Below are positions 41,003-50,250 of a stretch of DNA of 64,000 bases, in pieces. Origin of the DNA: Paraburkholderia aromaticivorans (GTDB lineage: Bacteria; Pseudomonadota; Gammaproteobacteria; Burkholderiales; Burkholderiaceae); the NCBI RefSeq assembly GCF_012689525.1, contig NZ_CP051516.1, forward strand, positions 1,798,001-1,862,000. Reading direction: 5' to 3'. Positions within the stretch are counted from its first letter, which is position 1, and each line of letters starts with the position of its first letter. A program made the position numbers and the translations under genes. A model generated the notes under the pieces. The model was given only the letters and a program-made list of their open reading frames with translations. It ran no database searches and had not been told where the DNA came from.

Positions 41003-41650
41003 ATGAGCAATACGTTACGCAACCTCATGTCACGAGGTGGGTTGAGTTTCGCCCATCTCGGTCGCAACTCCCGCGCGTCGGATGACAACGACGACCGGGA
41101 CAACGACAGTGGCAAGGGCAAAAAAGGCAAGCGCGCCTCGGACGACGATGACGATCAGCAGCAGGATCGTGACGACGGTAACAGCAAGAGCGGCAAGCGC
41201 GCGGAAGGCGGCGAGTCGGACGACGACGAGGATGACGACGAGGACGACGAACGCGACGACAGCGGCAAGGGCAAACGCAGCAAGCGTGCCTCGGACGACG
41301 ATGACGACGAACGTGCCGACGAAGATGACGATGACGAGGAAGAGATGCGCGGCAACAGCGCATCTGCTCGCGCGCGTCGCCGCGAGCGCGCGCGTTGCGC
41401 CGCGATCTTCGCGAGCAAGGGGGCGGGTCGCAATCCGGTTCTGGCCTGCAAGCTGGCGTTCAGTTCAGCCATGCCGCGAAGTGAGGCGATCGAGGTGTTG
41501 AATGGCGCGCCGGCGCCGGAAGGCAGCCGCGGACGTCGACAAAACCCGAACCTCGGAATCGACGGCGATCGCAGCGTGAGCAGCGAGCAGTCGATCGCGG
41601 CCAGCTGGGACGTGGCGTTCCAGAAGGCTGGTGCGAAACGGCGTCGCTAA
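41003..41650 (+). CDS. charged scaffold-like protein (Nu3 equivalent)
   Basis: A 215-residue protein. Residues ~25-115 are an extreme Asp/Glu/Lys/Arg/Ser repeat (copies of SGKG-K and KRASDDDDD). The C-terminal ~90 residues (RERARCAAIFASKGAGRNPV, then SEAIEVLNG) match the end of phage protease-scaffold proteins, where helices contact the capsid protein. A scaffolding role is inferred from this module and from its place between protease and decoration protein. Confidence 0.65.
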   Translation: MSNTLRNLMSRGGLSFAHLGRNSRASDDNDDRDNDSGKGKKGKRASDDDDDQQQDRDDGNSKSGKRAEGGESDDDEDDDEDDERDDSGKGKRSKRASDDDDDERADEDDDDEEEMRGNSASARARRRERARCAAIFASKGAGRNPVLACKLAFSSAMPRSEAIEVLNGAPAPEGSRGRRQNPNLGIDGDRSVSSEQSIAASWDVAFQKAGAKRRR

Positions 41651-41691
41651 GCAAGGCAGCGCATCCCTCTCTCTACTTCTGGAATCCGATC

Positions 41692-42348
41692 ATGGCTCAG
41701 ACCCCTCTCACAGAAAACCGGCACGACGGTGGCTTTCTCGTGTCCGAAGCGCGCGGCCACCGCTCGCGCGACCCGATGACCTTCAGCGGCGCGGTGAAAC
41801 ATCTTCCGGGCGAAGTCGTTGCGAAGAAGGCGGCTGGTACGGCTGCCGCAGCTGCTAAGGCCGGCAATACGGGCAACGGCGTATTCACGCTCGACGCTAC
41901 GACTCCGGTACTGCCGAATGCTCAGGCTGGAATTTACGTGGTGCGCTGCACGACCACCGCCACGAACAGCGGCACGTTCCGGGTGTTCGATCCGACCGGC
42001 GATGTCATCGGCGATATCGTCGTTGGCCAGACGTTTTCCGACGGCATCAAGTTCGCGATCGCGGACGGTGCGACGGACTTCGTCGTTGGTGACGAATTCG
42101 ATGTCACGGTGTCGCTCCTTTCGGCATCACTGGTGCCGCTGAATCCGACGGCAACCGACGGCACGCAGATTGCCGCGGGCATCGGTTTCGGCACATACGA
42201 CGCAACGTCGGCGGACGTGCCCGGACTCGCGGTGGTCCGTGATGCCGAGGTGAACGGCGGCGAACTGATCTGGCCGGCGGGTATCACGACGGCACAGATG
42301 AACGCTGCAAAGGGCCAACTCGCCACACTCGGGATCATCACCCGCTAA
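41692..42348 (+). CDS. head decoration protein (gpD-like) with insert
   Basis: A 218-residue protein. The N-terminal part (ENRHDGGFLVSEARGHRSRD) and C-terminal part (AAGIGFGTYDATSADVPGLA, then WPAGITTAQMNAAKGQLATL) match phage head-decoration gpD. Between them lies a ~70-residue insert with TFRVFDPTGDVIGDIVVGQT. Lambda gpD has 110 residues, so this is a longer variant with an extra domain exposed on the capsid surface. Confidence 0.85.
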   Translation: MAQTPLTENRHDGGFLVSEARGHRSRDPMTFSGAVKHLPGEVVAKKAAGTAAAAAKAGNTGNGVFTLDATTPVLPNAQAGIYVVRCTTTATNSGTFRVFDPTGDVIGDIVVGQTFSDGIKFAIADGATDFVVGDEFDVTVSLLSASLVPLNPTATDGTQIAAGIGFGTYDATSADVPGLAVVRDAEVNGGELIWPAGITTAQMNAAKGQLATLGIITR

Positions 42349-42418
42349 ACCGACGCATTCAATTCCGTCGCTTGTCACTTGGTCGCGTTCGCGGCCATTA
42401 TTATTTCTGGAGCCGATA

Positions 42419-43456
42419 ATGGCCAGTTTGGACGTATTCCATCAGGATGCCTTCTCGACCATCCAGCTCACCGCTGCGGTCGACAAATATCCGTTTCAGC
42501 CGGTGGGGCTCGGCGATCTCGACATCTTCGAGGACGAGCCGATCCGCAATACCGTGCTCGCTGTCGAACAGCGTCAGGGTCAGTTGATCCTGATTCCGAC
42601 GTCGCCACGCGGTGCGGAAGGCACGCAGCGTGTCACCGAGCAACGCGCGGCCCGGTACTTCAAGGTGCCGCGTCTGATGCACGATGACACGATCTACGCA
42701 AACGAGATTCAGGATATTCGCGCGTTCGGCACGGAATCCGAACTCATGCAACTGCAGGCTGAACTCGCTCGTCGGGTTAGTGGCCCGACAGGCATCCTGC
42801 GCAACATCGAGTACACGTGGGAATTCCACCGGCTTGCCGCTGTCCAGGGCCAGCTGCTCGATGCAAACGGCTCGGTGATCTACAACTTCTTCGACGAGTT
42901 CGGCATCACGCCGGCGACTGAGGTGCCTTTCAATCTCACCGCCGGCACGGCCAACAGCATCCGTCCGATCTGTAACGGCATCCGACGCGCGATGATGCGC
43001 AAGGCGCAGGGTGCATGGCTGCCGACCACGAAGGTGTATGCGATGTGCGGCGACGCGTTCTACGACGATTTCGTCAATCACCCCGACGTGATCCGTACGT
43101 TCCTAAACTGGTCGGCCGCTGCGGATCTGCGCGACGACAGCCAGGGCGCCGCGTTCGATACCTTCAAGTTCGGCGGCATCTACTGGATGAACTACCGCGG
43201 CTCGGACGACAACACGACCATCAAGATCCCGGATGACAAGGTCAAGTTTTTCCCGGTCGGTGCACCCGGTGTCTTCCGCCGCGCGCTGGCGCCGGGCGAA
43301 TCGTTCGAATGGGTCAATACGCCGGGCAAGCCCATGTACATGATCCCGATCATGGATCGTGACCGCAATGCCTGGTGGAAGGTCGAGGGTTACAGCTACC
43401 CGCTGCACATCTGCACGCGGCCGGAAATGCTGCAGAGCGGGCGCCTGGAATCCTGA
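42419..43456 (+). CDS. major capsid protein (lambda gpE family)
   Basis: A 345-residue protein of gpE length. QPVGLGDLDIFEDEPIRNTV near residue 27 and EGYSYPLHICTRPEMLQSGR near the end are typical of the family. It builds the T=7-type shell with gpD on the outside. It directly follows the decoration protein. Confidence 0.93.
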   Translation: MASLDVFHQDAFSTIQLTAAVDKYPFQPVGLGDLDIFEDEPIRNTVLAVEQRQGQLILIPTSPRGAEGTQRVTEQRAARYFKVPRLMHDDTIYANEIQDIRAFGTESELMQLQAELARRVSGPTGILRNIEYTWEFHRLAAVQGQLLDANGSVIYNFFDEFGITPATEVPFNLTAGTANSIRPICNGIRRAMMRKAQGAWLPTTKVYAMCGDAFYDDFVNHPDVIRTFLNWSAAADLRDDSQGAAFDTFKFGGIYWMNYRGSDDNTTIKIPDDKVKFFPVGAPGVFRRALAPGESFEWVNTPGKPMYMIPIMDRDRNAWWKVEGYSYPLHICTRPEMLQSGRLES

Positions 43457-43457
43457 C

Positions 43458-43775
43458 GTGATCGACTTCGACGGAACGCTGAACGCCGCCATCAGCTCGG
43501 CGCTCGGCGATCAGGTTTCGCTCGTGTATTTCCTGCAGCCGGGTGTCGGCACGCCGGTACTCGGCATCTTCACGCTCATCACCGATCACACCTTCAACGA
43601 GGACGGCACGCCAGACGCGAACATCACCGTGGCGACGCTCGGCCTGCAGGTCTCGCAGTTGCCATCGATGCCGCGACAAAGCGACACCGTGCAGGTGGGG
43701 ACCGCAACGTATGTGGTGAAGGATGCCGCGGTCGACGGGCTCGGGTGGGCATATCTCGACCTGGGTGCTCAATGA
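43458..43775 (+). CDS. head-tail connector/completion protein
   Basis: A 105-residue product from a GTG one base after the capsid stop. It is beta-rich (FTLITDHTFNEDGTPDANIT). The size and place between the capsid and tail genes fit a head completion protein (FII-like). The family match is weak. It overlaps the next gene (ATGA). Confidence 0.6.
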   Translation: MIDFDGTLNAAISSALGDQVSLVYFLQPGVGTPVLGIFTLITDHTFNEDGTPDANITVATLGLQVSQLPSMPRQSDTVQVGTATYVVKDAAVDGLGWAYLDLGAQ

Positions 43776-44326
43776 CGACGTCACGTGATCTGCGTGAATT
43801 GGCCGTGCAGGGGCTTCTCGAACTGAACGCGACAGACGCGGGACCGAACGTCTATTCGCCTCGCACGTGGGCGACCTGGGACCAGACCTATCCGATGCTG
43901 CTCGTGCAGACACCGGATGAGGACGGGCAGTCCTGGGGACCGCACGGTCCGCCGGCGTTCACTGTGACGACTACGTTGCGCATCACGGCGCGTGCGCAGG
44001 CGCCGGCGAGAACGGACGATCAGGCGGGTGTGATCGTCGAGGAGCAGCTCGAGATACTGCGCGAGCAGATCAAGGCCGCGCTCGTGAATTACCCGCCGCT
44101 GATGTCGCTTCTTCAGCAATACCCATGGTTCCGATCGTCGATGCAGCCATCGGGTGAGGGCGCGAACCCCATTGGTCAGATGGTTCTGGATATCGGGCTC
44201 GAGTTCGTACAGGGACCGCACGACTTCTATCAGCCGCCGGCGGTGCCGCTGCAGGGTATCGACCTAACGGTTAAGGAACCGAACGGCACGACCGAGCCGG
44301 GTCTGACCATCAACCTTCCCCAGTAA
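43772..44326 (+). CDS. tail terminator/minor tail-type protein
   Basis: A 184-residue product from the ATG overlapping the previous stop. RDLRELAVQGLLELNATDAG and TTTLRITARAQ are typical of tail-terminator or gpU-like proteins acting at the head-tail junction. The assignment uses position and general pattern and is moderate. Confidence 0.6.
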   Translation: MTTSRDLRELAVQGLLELNATDAGPNVYSPRTWATWDQTYPMLLVQTPDEDGQSWGPHGPPAFTVTTTLRITARAQAPARTDDQAGVIVEEQLEILREQIKAALVNYPPLMSLLQQYPWFRSSMQPSGEGANPIGQMVLDIGLEFVQGPHDFYQPPAVPLQGIDLTVKEPNGTTEPGLTINLPQ

Positions 44327-44336
44327 AGGAAATACA

Positions 44337-44603
44337 ATGTTTGTGAAACCCGCACCGGGCTTGCTTTTGCGCGACCCGGTCACGAAGCAGCTCCTGTCGG
44401 CCGCGCCGGTCGAGGGCGTGAAGACCACGGTCGTGCCCGCTGGAGGCATGCAGGTGGGAGATCACGACCTTTACTGGGTCCGCCGCGTCCGCGATGGCGA
44501 CGCTGTGATGGTGACGCAGGAAGCGCCGGCAGTAGCAACCGGCGAGAGCGCATCCGAAGTTGTCACGGATGTCCTCAACGACGAAGCAAAGGGAGCCAAC
44601 TAA
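44337..44603 (+). CDS. DUF2635 protein (Mu gp38-like)
   Basis: An 88-residue protein, MFVKPAPGLLLRDPVTKQLL, the pattern of DUF2635, always found in front of the Mu-type sheath gene. A role in tail assembly is presumed in the family. It marks the switch from the lambda-type head to the Mu-type tail module. Confidence 0.85.
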   Translation: MFVKPAPGLLLRDPVTKQLLSAAPVEGVKTTVVPAGGMQVGDHDLYWVRRVRDGDAVMVTQEAPAVATGESASEVVTDVLNDEAKGAN

Positions 44604-46118
44604 ATGGGCGACATCTCTTTCCCGAATATCCCGCAGAACATCCGCGTCCCGCTGTTCTACGCAGATATTGACCCGAGCAAGGCAAACACTGGCCAGCAGA
44701 CCCAGCGGGCGCTGATCATCGGGCAGATTCTGTCGAGCGGCACTGGCACACCCAACACACCGCAGATCTGCCAGGGTGTCTCCGACGCGGCATCAGTCGG
44801 CGGCCAGGGATCGATGCTGGCAATGATGACCGCTGCCTATCGCAAGCGGGATACGTTTGGCGAGGTCTGGTACTTGCCGCTCGCCGATGATCCGTCTTCT
44901 GTCGCAGCTACTGGCAGTCTGAATTTCACCAGTGTGCCGACGGTGACCGGTGTCCTGTCGCTCTATGTTGCTGGTCGGATAGTTTCATTGGCGGTGACGC
45001 CGTCCATGACGGCCGCGCAAATCGCAACGGCCCTTGTCGCGCAGATCGGCACCTTGCCTCACCTTCCGGTGACGGCCGCGGTCGACGGCACGACGGCGAC
45101 GAAGGCCAATCTGACGGCGAAGAACAAGGGGCTCGCCGGCAACGATATCGACCTTCAACTGAACTACGGTGGCACCGCCGCTGGCGAAGCAACGCCTGCG
45201 GGTTTGGCGGTGACGATCACGCCAATGTCCGGCGGCGCGACGAACCCGTCCACGCTGACGGCAGCGCTAGCGAACCTTGGCGATCGGGAATTCGATTTCA
45301 TCGCGTTGCCGTACACGGACAGCGCGTCGCTGAATGCGATCAAGTCGTTCCTCAGCACGCAGACCGGTCGATGGAGTTGGAGCGAGCAGCTCTATGGCGG
45401 CGCATACGCCGCCTACCGCGGCACGCTCGGCGCGCTCACAACGTTCGGTGTGACGCGCAACGACGAACATGTGTCGATCATGGGCTTCAACGGATCGCCG
45501 ACGCCATGTTGGGTCATTGCCGCGGATCTGACCGCCGCTGTCGCGGTTTCCGCACGCGCCGATCCGGCTCAGCCGCTGCAGACCGTGACGCTCGCCACCA
45601 TGCGGGCTCCGCCGCTGCCCCTGCGTTTCGCGCTCACCGACCGCAACACTTTGCTGTATGACGGCATCTCGACGTTTTCGGTAGGTGACGACGGCACCGT
45701 CTCTATCGAGAATCTGATCACCACGTACCAGAAGAACAGCTTTGGTAATGCGGATGACAGCTATCTCGAAGTTGAGACGATGAACACCCTGACGTTCGTT
45801 CTCCGTGATCTGAAGTCGGTAGTCACGACGAAGTACGCGCGTAAAAAGCTCGCGGCAAACGGCACGCGCGTCGTGCCTGGTACGAACGTCGTCACGCCGA
45901 ACATGATCCGCGCCGATCTGATTGCACGGTATAAGACGCTCGAGGAAAACGGCTATGTGCAGGGCAGTTCGGTGTTTGCGCAGGGTCTCATCGTCCAGCA
46001 GAACTCGCAGAATCCGAATCGCGTCGACGTGTTGTATCCGGCGATCCTGATCGATCAACTGCGCATCCTTGCGCTGCTGATGCAGTTCTCGAACATCGTG
46101 CCTGCAACCGCGAGCTAA
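44604..46118 (+). CDS. contractile tail sheath protein (Mu gpL family)
   Basis: A 504-residue protein. IPQNIRVPLFYADIDPSKAN near the start, TQRALIIGQ, and the C-terminal DLIARYKTLEENGYVQGSSV with RVDVLYPAILIDQLRILALL match gpL-type sheath proteins. It wraps the tube and contracts on infection. It proves the phage is a myovirus. Confidence 0.95.
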   Translation: MGDISFPNIPQNIRVPLFYADIDPSKANTGQQTQRALIIGQILSSGTGTPNTPQICQGVSDAASVGGQGSMLAMMTAAYRKRDTFGEVWYLPLADDPSSVAATGSLNFTSVPTVTGVLSLYVAGRIVSLAVTPSMTAAQIATALVAQIGTLPHLPVTAAVDGTTATKANLTAKNKGLAGNDIDLQLNYGGTAAGEATPAGLAVTITPMSGGATNPSTLTAALANLGDREFDFIALPYTDSASLNAIKSFLSTQTGRWSWSEQLYGGAYAAYRGTLGALTTFGVTRNDEHVSIMGFNGSPTPCWVIAADLTAAVAVSARADPAQPLQTVTLATMRAPPLPLRFALTDRNTLLYDGISTFSVGDDGTVSIENLITTYQKNSFGNADDSYLEVETMNTLTFVLRDLKSVVTTKYARKKLAANGTRVVPGTNVVTPNMIRADLIARYKTLEENGYVQGSSVFAQGLIVQQNSQNPNRVDVLYPAILIDQLRILALLMQFSNIVPATAS

Positions 46119-46182
46119 ACCCAGAACCTGACCGCAACTCCGGCCGCCGAGAGGCGGCTTTTCTCTTTTCTGGAGACCAGCA

Positions 46183-46566
46183 ATGCCTTCTCCCACTGGG
46201 TTGCTCGCCGGCACTGCGTCGCTGTCGATCGATGGTACGACCTACATGATCACAGCTGACTTCAAGTACAAGCCGGCCAGCAAGAAACGAAAGACGCTCT
46301 CGGGCATGGATCGAGTTCACGGCTACGGGGAAGAAATTTCGCCGCCGTACATCTCTTTTAACCTGCGCGACTGGGGCGGCCTGACCGTCGCGGATATCGC
46401 CAAGATGACGGACGTTACCGTTATGGCTGAACTGGCCAACGGCAAGACGATCATCGGCCGTGACATGTGGACCGTCGAAGAACAGGAAGTCGATTCGACG
46501 GAAGCGAAGTTTGACGTTCGTCTGGAAGGTCCGGACGAATGCGTATCAGAAACCACTACGAGTTAA
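46183..46566 (+). CDS. tail tube protein (Mu gpM-like)
   Basis: A 127-residue protein starting MPSPTGLLAGTASLSIDGTT, with GYGEEISPPYISFNLRDWGG in the middle, the pattern of Mu-type tube proteins. It stacks as hexamers inside the sheath. A TTTCTGGAGA ribosome-binding region precedes it. Confidence 0.9.
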   Translation: MPSPTGLLAGTASLSIDGTTYMITADFKYKPASKKRKTLSGMDRVHGYGEEISPPYISFNLRDWGGLTVADIAKMTDVTVMAELANGKTIIGRDMWTVEEQEVDSTEAKFDVRLEGPDECVSETTTS

Positions 46567-46569
46567 ACG

Positions 46570-46875
46570 ATGCCTCAACCTGAACAGAAACTTCTTCGGC
46601 TTCGCAATCCGATCACGCTGAAAGGCGACACCGTCACATACGACACCCTCGAGCTGCGCGAGCCGACGGTCGACGAGCTTGACCGAAGCGTCCAGACCGC
46701 GGGGTCCGGCTACGCCTCGAACGCTGCGCTTATCTCGATGGTCGCCGGCGTTCCACTCGCTGTCGTTCGCAAAATCGGCAAGACCGATTATGAGGAGGCG
46801 ACTGCGTACCTCTCGGGTTTTTCCTGGACGCCCCCGCAGTCCGAGGAGAGCTCGGTCGAAGCGTCGCCGACCTGA
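46570..46875 (+). CDS. tail assembly chaperone, zero-frame product (Mu gp41-like)
   Basis: A 101-residue product starting MPQPEQKLLRLRNPITLKGD, with EPTVDELDRSVQ and AALISMVAGVPLAVVRKIG. Proteins at this place between tube and tape measure are chaperones for the tape measure. Near its end a GGGTTTT slippery heptamer lets ribosomes enter the -1 frame. Confidence 0.85.
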   Translation: MPQPEQKLLRLRNPITLKGDTVTYDTLELREPTVDELDRSVQTAGSGYASNAALISMVAGVPLAVVRKIGKTDYEEATAYLSGFSWTPPQSEESSVEASPT

Positions 46876-46982
46876 CGTACTTCTGGAAGTGGGGGCCAGA
46901 CGACGCGCGGCGCATGCCGCTCAGTCGGTTCCAGTACTGGTTTGCGAACGCTAAGCGCTTGAAGGAATCTGGGGCAACCTGA
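46815..46982 (+). CDS. -1 frameshift extension of the tail assembly chaperone
   Basis: The heptamer GGGTTTT (46815-46821) is in the right phase (G-GGT-TTT). After a -1 slip an open frame runs to a TGA at 46980-46982 and encodes VADLTYFWKWGPDDARRMPL followed by SRFQYWFANAKRLKES. This is the typical second half of a gpG-T/gp41-42-type chaperone. The stop overlaps the tape-measure ATG. The frameshift is inferred from these features; a CCCCC run just downstream is a second possible slip site. Confidence 0.8.
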   Translation, partial: GFFLDAPAVRGELGRSVADLTYFWKWGPDDARRMPLSRFQYWFANAKRLKESGAT

Positions 46983-48814
46983 TGGCAAATGTATTCACGA
47001 TCACGATCAGCGCGGTCGACCGGGCAACGGCTGTTGCGCAGAAGGTCAACCAGTCGATCGCGAAGATCACAAAGCCTATCAGTGACGTCAAGGCGTCAGT
47101 TTCGGCGTTCTCGAAAGAGACTGGACTCGACCAGCTCGGTAAGGGGCTCGGAAAGGTCGGCGGCTATGCCAGCGACGCCGCGCGCAAGATCGCGTCGATT
47201 GCACCGCCGCTCGCGGCGATCGCCGGCGCCGGCACCGTCGCTGGCATCGCGGCGTTTGCCCACAGCTGGGGACGCGCCGCGACGGAAATTGCCAACACCT
47301 CGAACGTCATCGGTATCTCGACGAACGATCTTCAGAAATACCGCGGCGCCGCGCGGCTCGCGGGTCTGTCGAATGAGGACATGACGAGCGGCTTGAAATC
47401 CATCGGGTCTGCGTTCGAAGCTGCTGCAGCCGGGCGCGATACGTTCACGGCCGGCGTGCTGAGCAGCAAACACATCGGGATCCATCGGCTGAAGGATGGC
47501 TCGGTCGATACGGTGCGCGCGCTGCACGATATCTCAAACGCCGCGTCCAAGATCACTAATGCGCAGGCGCGCTCGAAGTTCCTTGAGATCTTCGGCGTCG
47601 GCAATCTGGCGCCGTTGCTCTCAAAGGGCGGCGCGGCGATCGACGCGTATGTTGAGAAGTACGACAAGCTCAACGCCGCGATGTCGCCGGATGCGATTGC
47701 ACAGGGGCAGAAGTTCAACGAAAGCATGGTTGCGCTCGATGCTTCGGTGGACAAGCTAAAGAACTCGATCGGTTCGTCGCTGGCGCCGGCGCTCGCCAAG
47801 CTCGCGGATCAGTTGCAGCCGATCGCCAACGAATACGGGCCGAAAATCGCGGCTTGGATCGGTGGTATCGACTGGGATAAGACGGCTTCCAGCATCGAGG
47901 CGGTGGTCGATAGCCTCGGCGGTTTCAAGACAATCGCAATCGGACTGGCGGCGCTCACGTTCGCCGGGCCGATCGCAAGCATCGCCACGCTGGTCGCCCA
48001 GGCGGCGCGCCTCGTCACTCTGCTCGGCACGATCGCGGCCACGACGGCACCGGGTGGCGTGGTAGCGCTGGGAGCCGCTAGTTATATCGCCGAATCGGCT
48101 CGACAGAAGGCCTTCGATAAGGCAATTCCGGCGGGCCCGAATCATGACCAGTACGTCGCGGATGCCGTCGCTGGCGGGATAGTCACACCTGACGTCCAGG
48201 GTCCGAAAGACGGTGGCCTCGGTGGCCGCGCATACAGGTGGGCCGCCAACCTGTTTCGTGGGAGCGCCGCAGGAAATCAGGCGACGGCCGGCATTGTCGA
48301 CAAGTTCAAGGCGATGGGATGGACGGGAGCCCAAGCGGCGGGCATCGCGTCGAACCTGTATGCAGAGAGCAAGTTCGACCCGAATGCCGTCGGAGACAAC
48401 GGTGAAGCGTTCGGTCTCGGGCAGTGGCACAAGGACCGGCAGGAAGCGTTCAAGAAGCGCTTCGGCATCGATATCCGCAAGTCAACGCTCGATCAGCAGT
48501 TGCAATTCGTCGACTACGAGCTGAGACAGGGCGGCGAACAGAAGGCAGGGAACGCGCTGGCGCAGGCGAGCAACGCGGCCGACGCCGGCGCAGTTGTGTC
48601 GCGCCTGTACGAACGCCCGGCCGATGCATATGGTGAAGCGCAGTACCGCGGCGAAGACGCGTCGAAGATTGATCAGGCCGTCAATGGGAAAGTCCACGTG
48701 CAAGTTGATCTGCACAATGCGCCGCCCGGAACGAAGGCCACCGTCAAGACGAAGGGGGCCACGAGCGCGAGCACGAACATCGGCACCTCCTCACTGATGG
48801 AACCTGCAATATGA
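46982..48814 (+). CDS. tail tape measure protein with C-terminal lysozyme-type domain
   Basis: A 610-residue protein. The first ~400 residues show coiled helices and hydrophobic stretches of a tape measure (NQSIAKITKPISDVKASVSA; TIAIGLAALTFAGPIASIAT). From ~435 the sequence KAMGWTGAQAAGIASNLYAE followed by SKFDPNAVGDNGEAFGLGQW is a phage tail lysozyme domain. It sets the tail length and should locally cut peptidoglycan during DNA entry. Short for a tape measure. Confidence 0.9.
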   Translation: MANVFTITISAVDRATAVAQKVNQSIAKITKPISDVKASVSAFSKETGLDQLGKGLGKVGGYASDAARKIASIAPPLAAIAGAGTVAGIAAFAHSWGRAATEIANTSNVIGISTNDLQKYRGAARLAGLSNEDMTSGLKSIGSAFEAAAAGRDTFTAGVLSSKHIGIHRLKDGSVDTVRALHDISNAASKITNAQARSKFLEIFGVGNLAPLLSKGGAAIDAYVEKYDKLNAAMSPDAIAQGQKFNESMVALDASVDKLKNSIGSSLAPALAKLADQLQPIANEYGPKIAAWIGGIDWDKTASSIEAVVDSLGGFKTIAIGLAALTFAGPIASIATLVAQAARLVTLLGTIAATTAPGGVVALGAASYIAESARQKAFDKAIPAGPNHDQYVADAVAGGIVTPDVQGPKDGGLGGRAYRWAANLFRGSAAGNQATAGIVDKFKAMGWTGAQAAGIASNLYAESKFDPNAVGDNGEAFGLGQWHKDRQEAFKKRFGIDIRKSTLDQQLQFVDYELRQGGEQKAGNALAQASNAADAGAVVSRLYERPADAYGEAQYRGEDASKIDQAVNGKVHVQVDLHNAPPGTKATVKTKGATSASTNIGTSSLMEPAI

Positions 48815-50247
48815 GCGTGAACAGTCTGGTGACGTTTGCCGGAAGCGTCGGCGGCGTGGCTTCGGCAGCGAGCTCGCTCGCATCTATTCTGACGGGGCCT
48901 GGCGCGAATACCTGGTGGGGCTCGCTTCGACAGGCCTCCTTCGGTGGGGTGCCGTTTGCTGTTCTGGACAATCGCACGAAGTTCGGCGGCCGCAATGTAG
49001 TCCACCGTTATCCGTATCGTGATGACGTCTGGGTCGAGCCGATGGGAAAGCTCGCGAGAAGCTTCGATATCACGGGCTTTCTGATCGAGAACAGCCTGGT
49101 GTACGGCGGTGGTTCCGTCATTGGTCAGCGCGATCGGTTGATCGCAGCATGCGAAACCGCTGGCCCTCAAACGCTCGTGCATCCGACGTTCGGATCCGTT
49201 CAGAACGTCAGCTGTCTCGACTCGGAATGCAGCGAAAGCATCGCCCATGGTCGCGTGATCATGGTGCGACTGCGCTTCGTGCGCGGCGGCGCGCGGATCT
49301 ATCCGAATGTCACGACCTCAACGCAAAGCGCGGTTGCTTCGGCTGCCTCCGGCGTGACCGGCGGCTCGCTTCTTGATTTTGCGCGCGCTGCGGCGACCGT
49401 AATACAGCAGGGCGCAGCAGTCGTTCGCACGGCGGTCGGCACGGCAATTTCGTGGTACCAGACGGCACTTGCTGCCATTCACGACGTCAAGCGCGTGATC
49501 AACGCGGTCTCAACGCTGGCAGGTAACTTTGGCGCTCTGTACGGGGGCGGCAACAGCGGCTATACCGGCTCAAACCAGACGGCTCCCGCCGGCACGACCG
49601 CTGCGCAACTGATCGAGGCCGATACGGCGCACGCGGCAGCCGTCGTCGCCGCTGGGACAGCGCTGCAGACAGCAGCTGCCAATGTGAGTGACACGGCCAC
49701 CTTCGCCGCGTGCGCGCAGCAGCTCGTGACGGCGGTGCTCGCCACGGCGGCCAATCCCGCCGATGCGATCCGGCTCGCCAGCGGTATGGCGTCCTTTTCG
49801 CCGAGTGACGACTTCACGAGCTCCGTTATCGGCAGCTCGATGTCTTCGATGCAGACGAGTTGCGCCGCGCTCTTCCGTCGGTGTGCGCTGGCCGGCGTCG
49901 CACAGGCCTGTTCGACCTATCAGCCATCGTCCTACGACGACGCGACCACGCGGATCGAGAACGTGACAACGCTGCTCGATGCAGAGATAGAAAATGCCGG
50001 TGACGTTGGAGACGACGAGAGCTTTGCAGCACTGCGCGTGCTTCGTAACGCTGTCGTGACGGATCTTCAGTCCCGGGGTGGGGATCTCGCGCCGCTCCAG
50101 ACGATGAGGTTCAACGCTCCGATGCCGGCGCTCGTTCTGGCCCACCGTATCTACGACGATGTCACGCGTGTGGACCAGCTCGTGCAACAGGTCCAGCCGA
50201 TTCACCCCCTGTTTATGCCGATGACGTTTCAGGCACTCGCAAGCTGA
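48811..50247 (+). CDS. DNA circularisation/baseplate hub protein (Mu gpN family)
   Basis: A 478-residue protein. The N-terminal ~100 residues (WWGSLRQASFGGVPFAVLDN, then RDDVWVEPMGKLARSFDITG) match the DNA_circ_N domain of gpN. An Ala-rich helical middle follows. The name is historical; in Mu-type tails it is a baseplate component. ATGA overlap with the tape measure gene. Confidence 0.92.
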   Translation: MSVNSLVTFAGSVGGVASAASSLASILTGPGANTWWGSLRQASFGGVPFAVLDNRTKFGGRNVVHRYPYRDDVWVEPMGKLARSFDITGFLIENSLVYGGGSVIGQRDRLIAACETAGPQTLVHPTFGSVQNVSCLDSECSESIAHGRVIMVRLRFVRGGARIYPNVTTSTQSAVASAASGVTGGSLLDFARAAATVIQQGAAVVRTAVGTAISWYQTALAAIHDVKRVINAVSTLAGNFGALYGGGNSGYTGSNQTAPAGTTAAQLIEADTAHAAAVVAAGTALQTAAANVSDTATFAACAQQLVTAVLATAANPADAIRLASGMASFSPSDDFTSSVIGSSMSSMQTSCAALFRRCALAGVAQACSTYQPSSYDDATTRIENVTTLLDAEIENAGDVGDDESFAALRVLRNAVVTDLQSRGGDLAPLQTMRFNAPMPALVLAHRIYDDVTRVDQLVQQVQPIHPLFMPMTFQALAS

Positions 50248-50250
50248 TCC

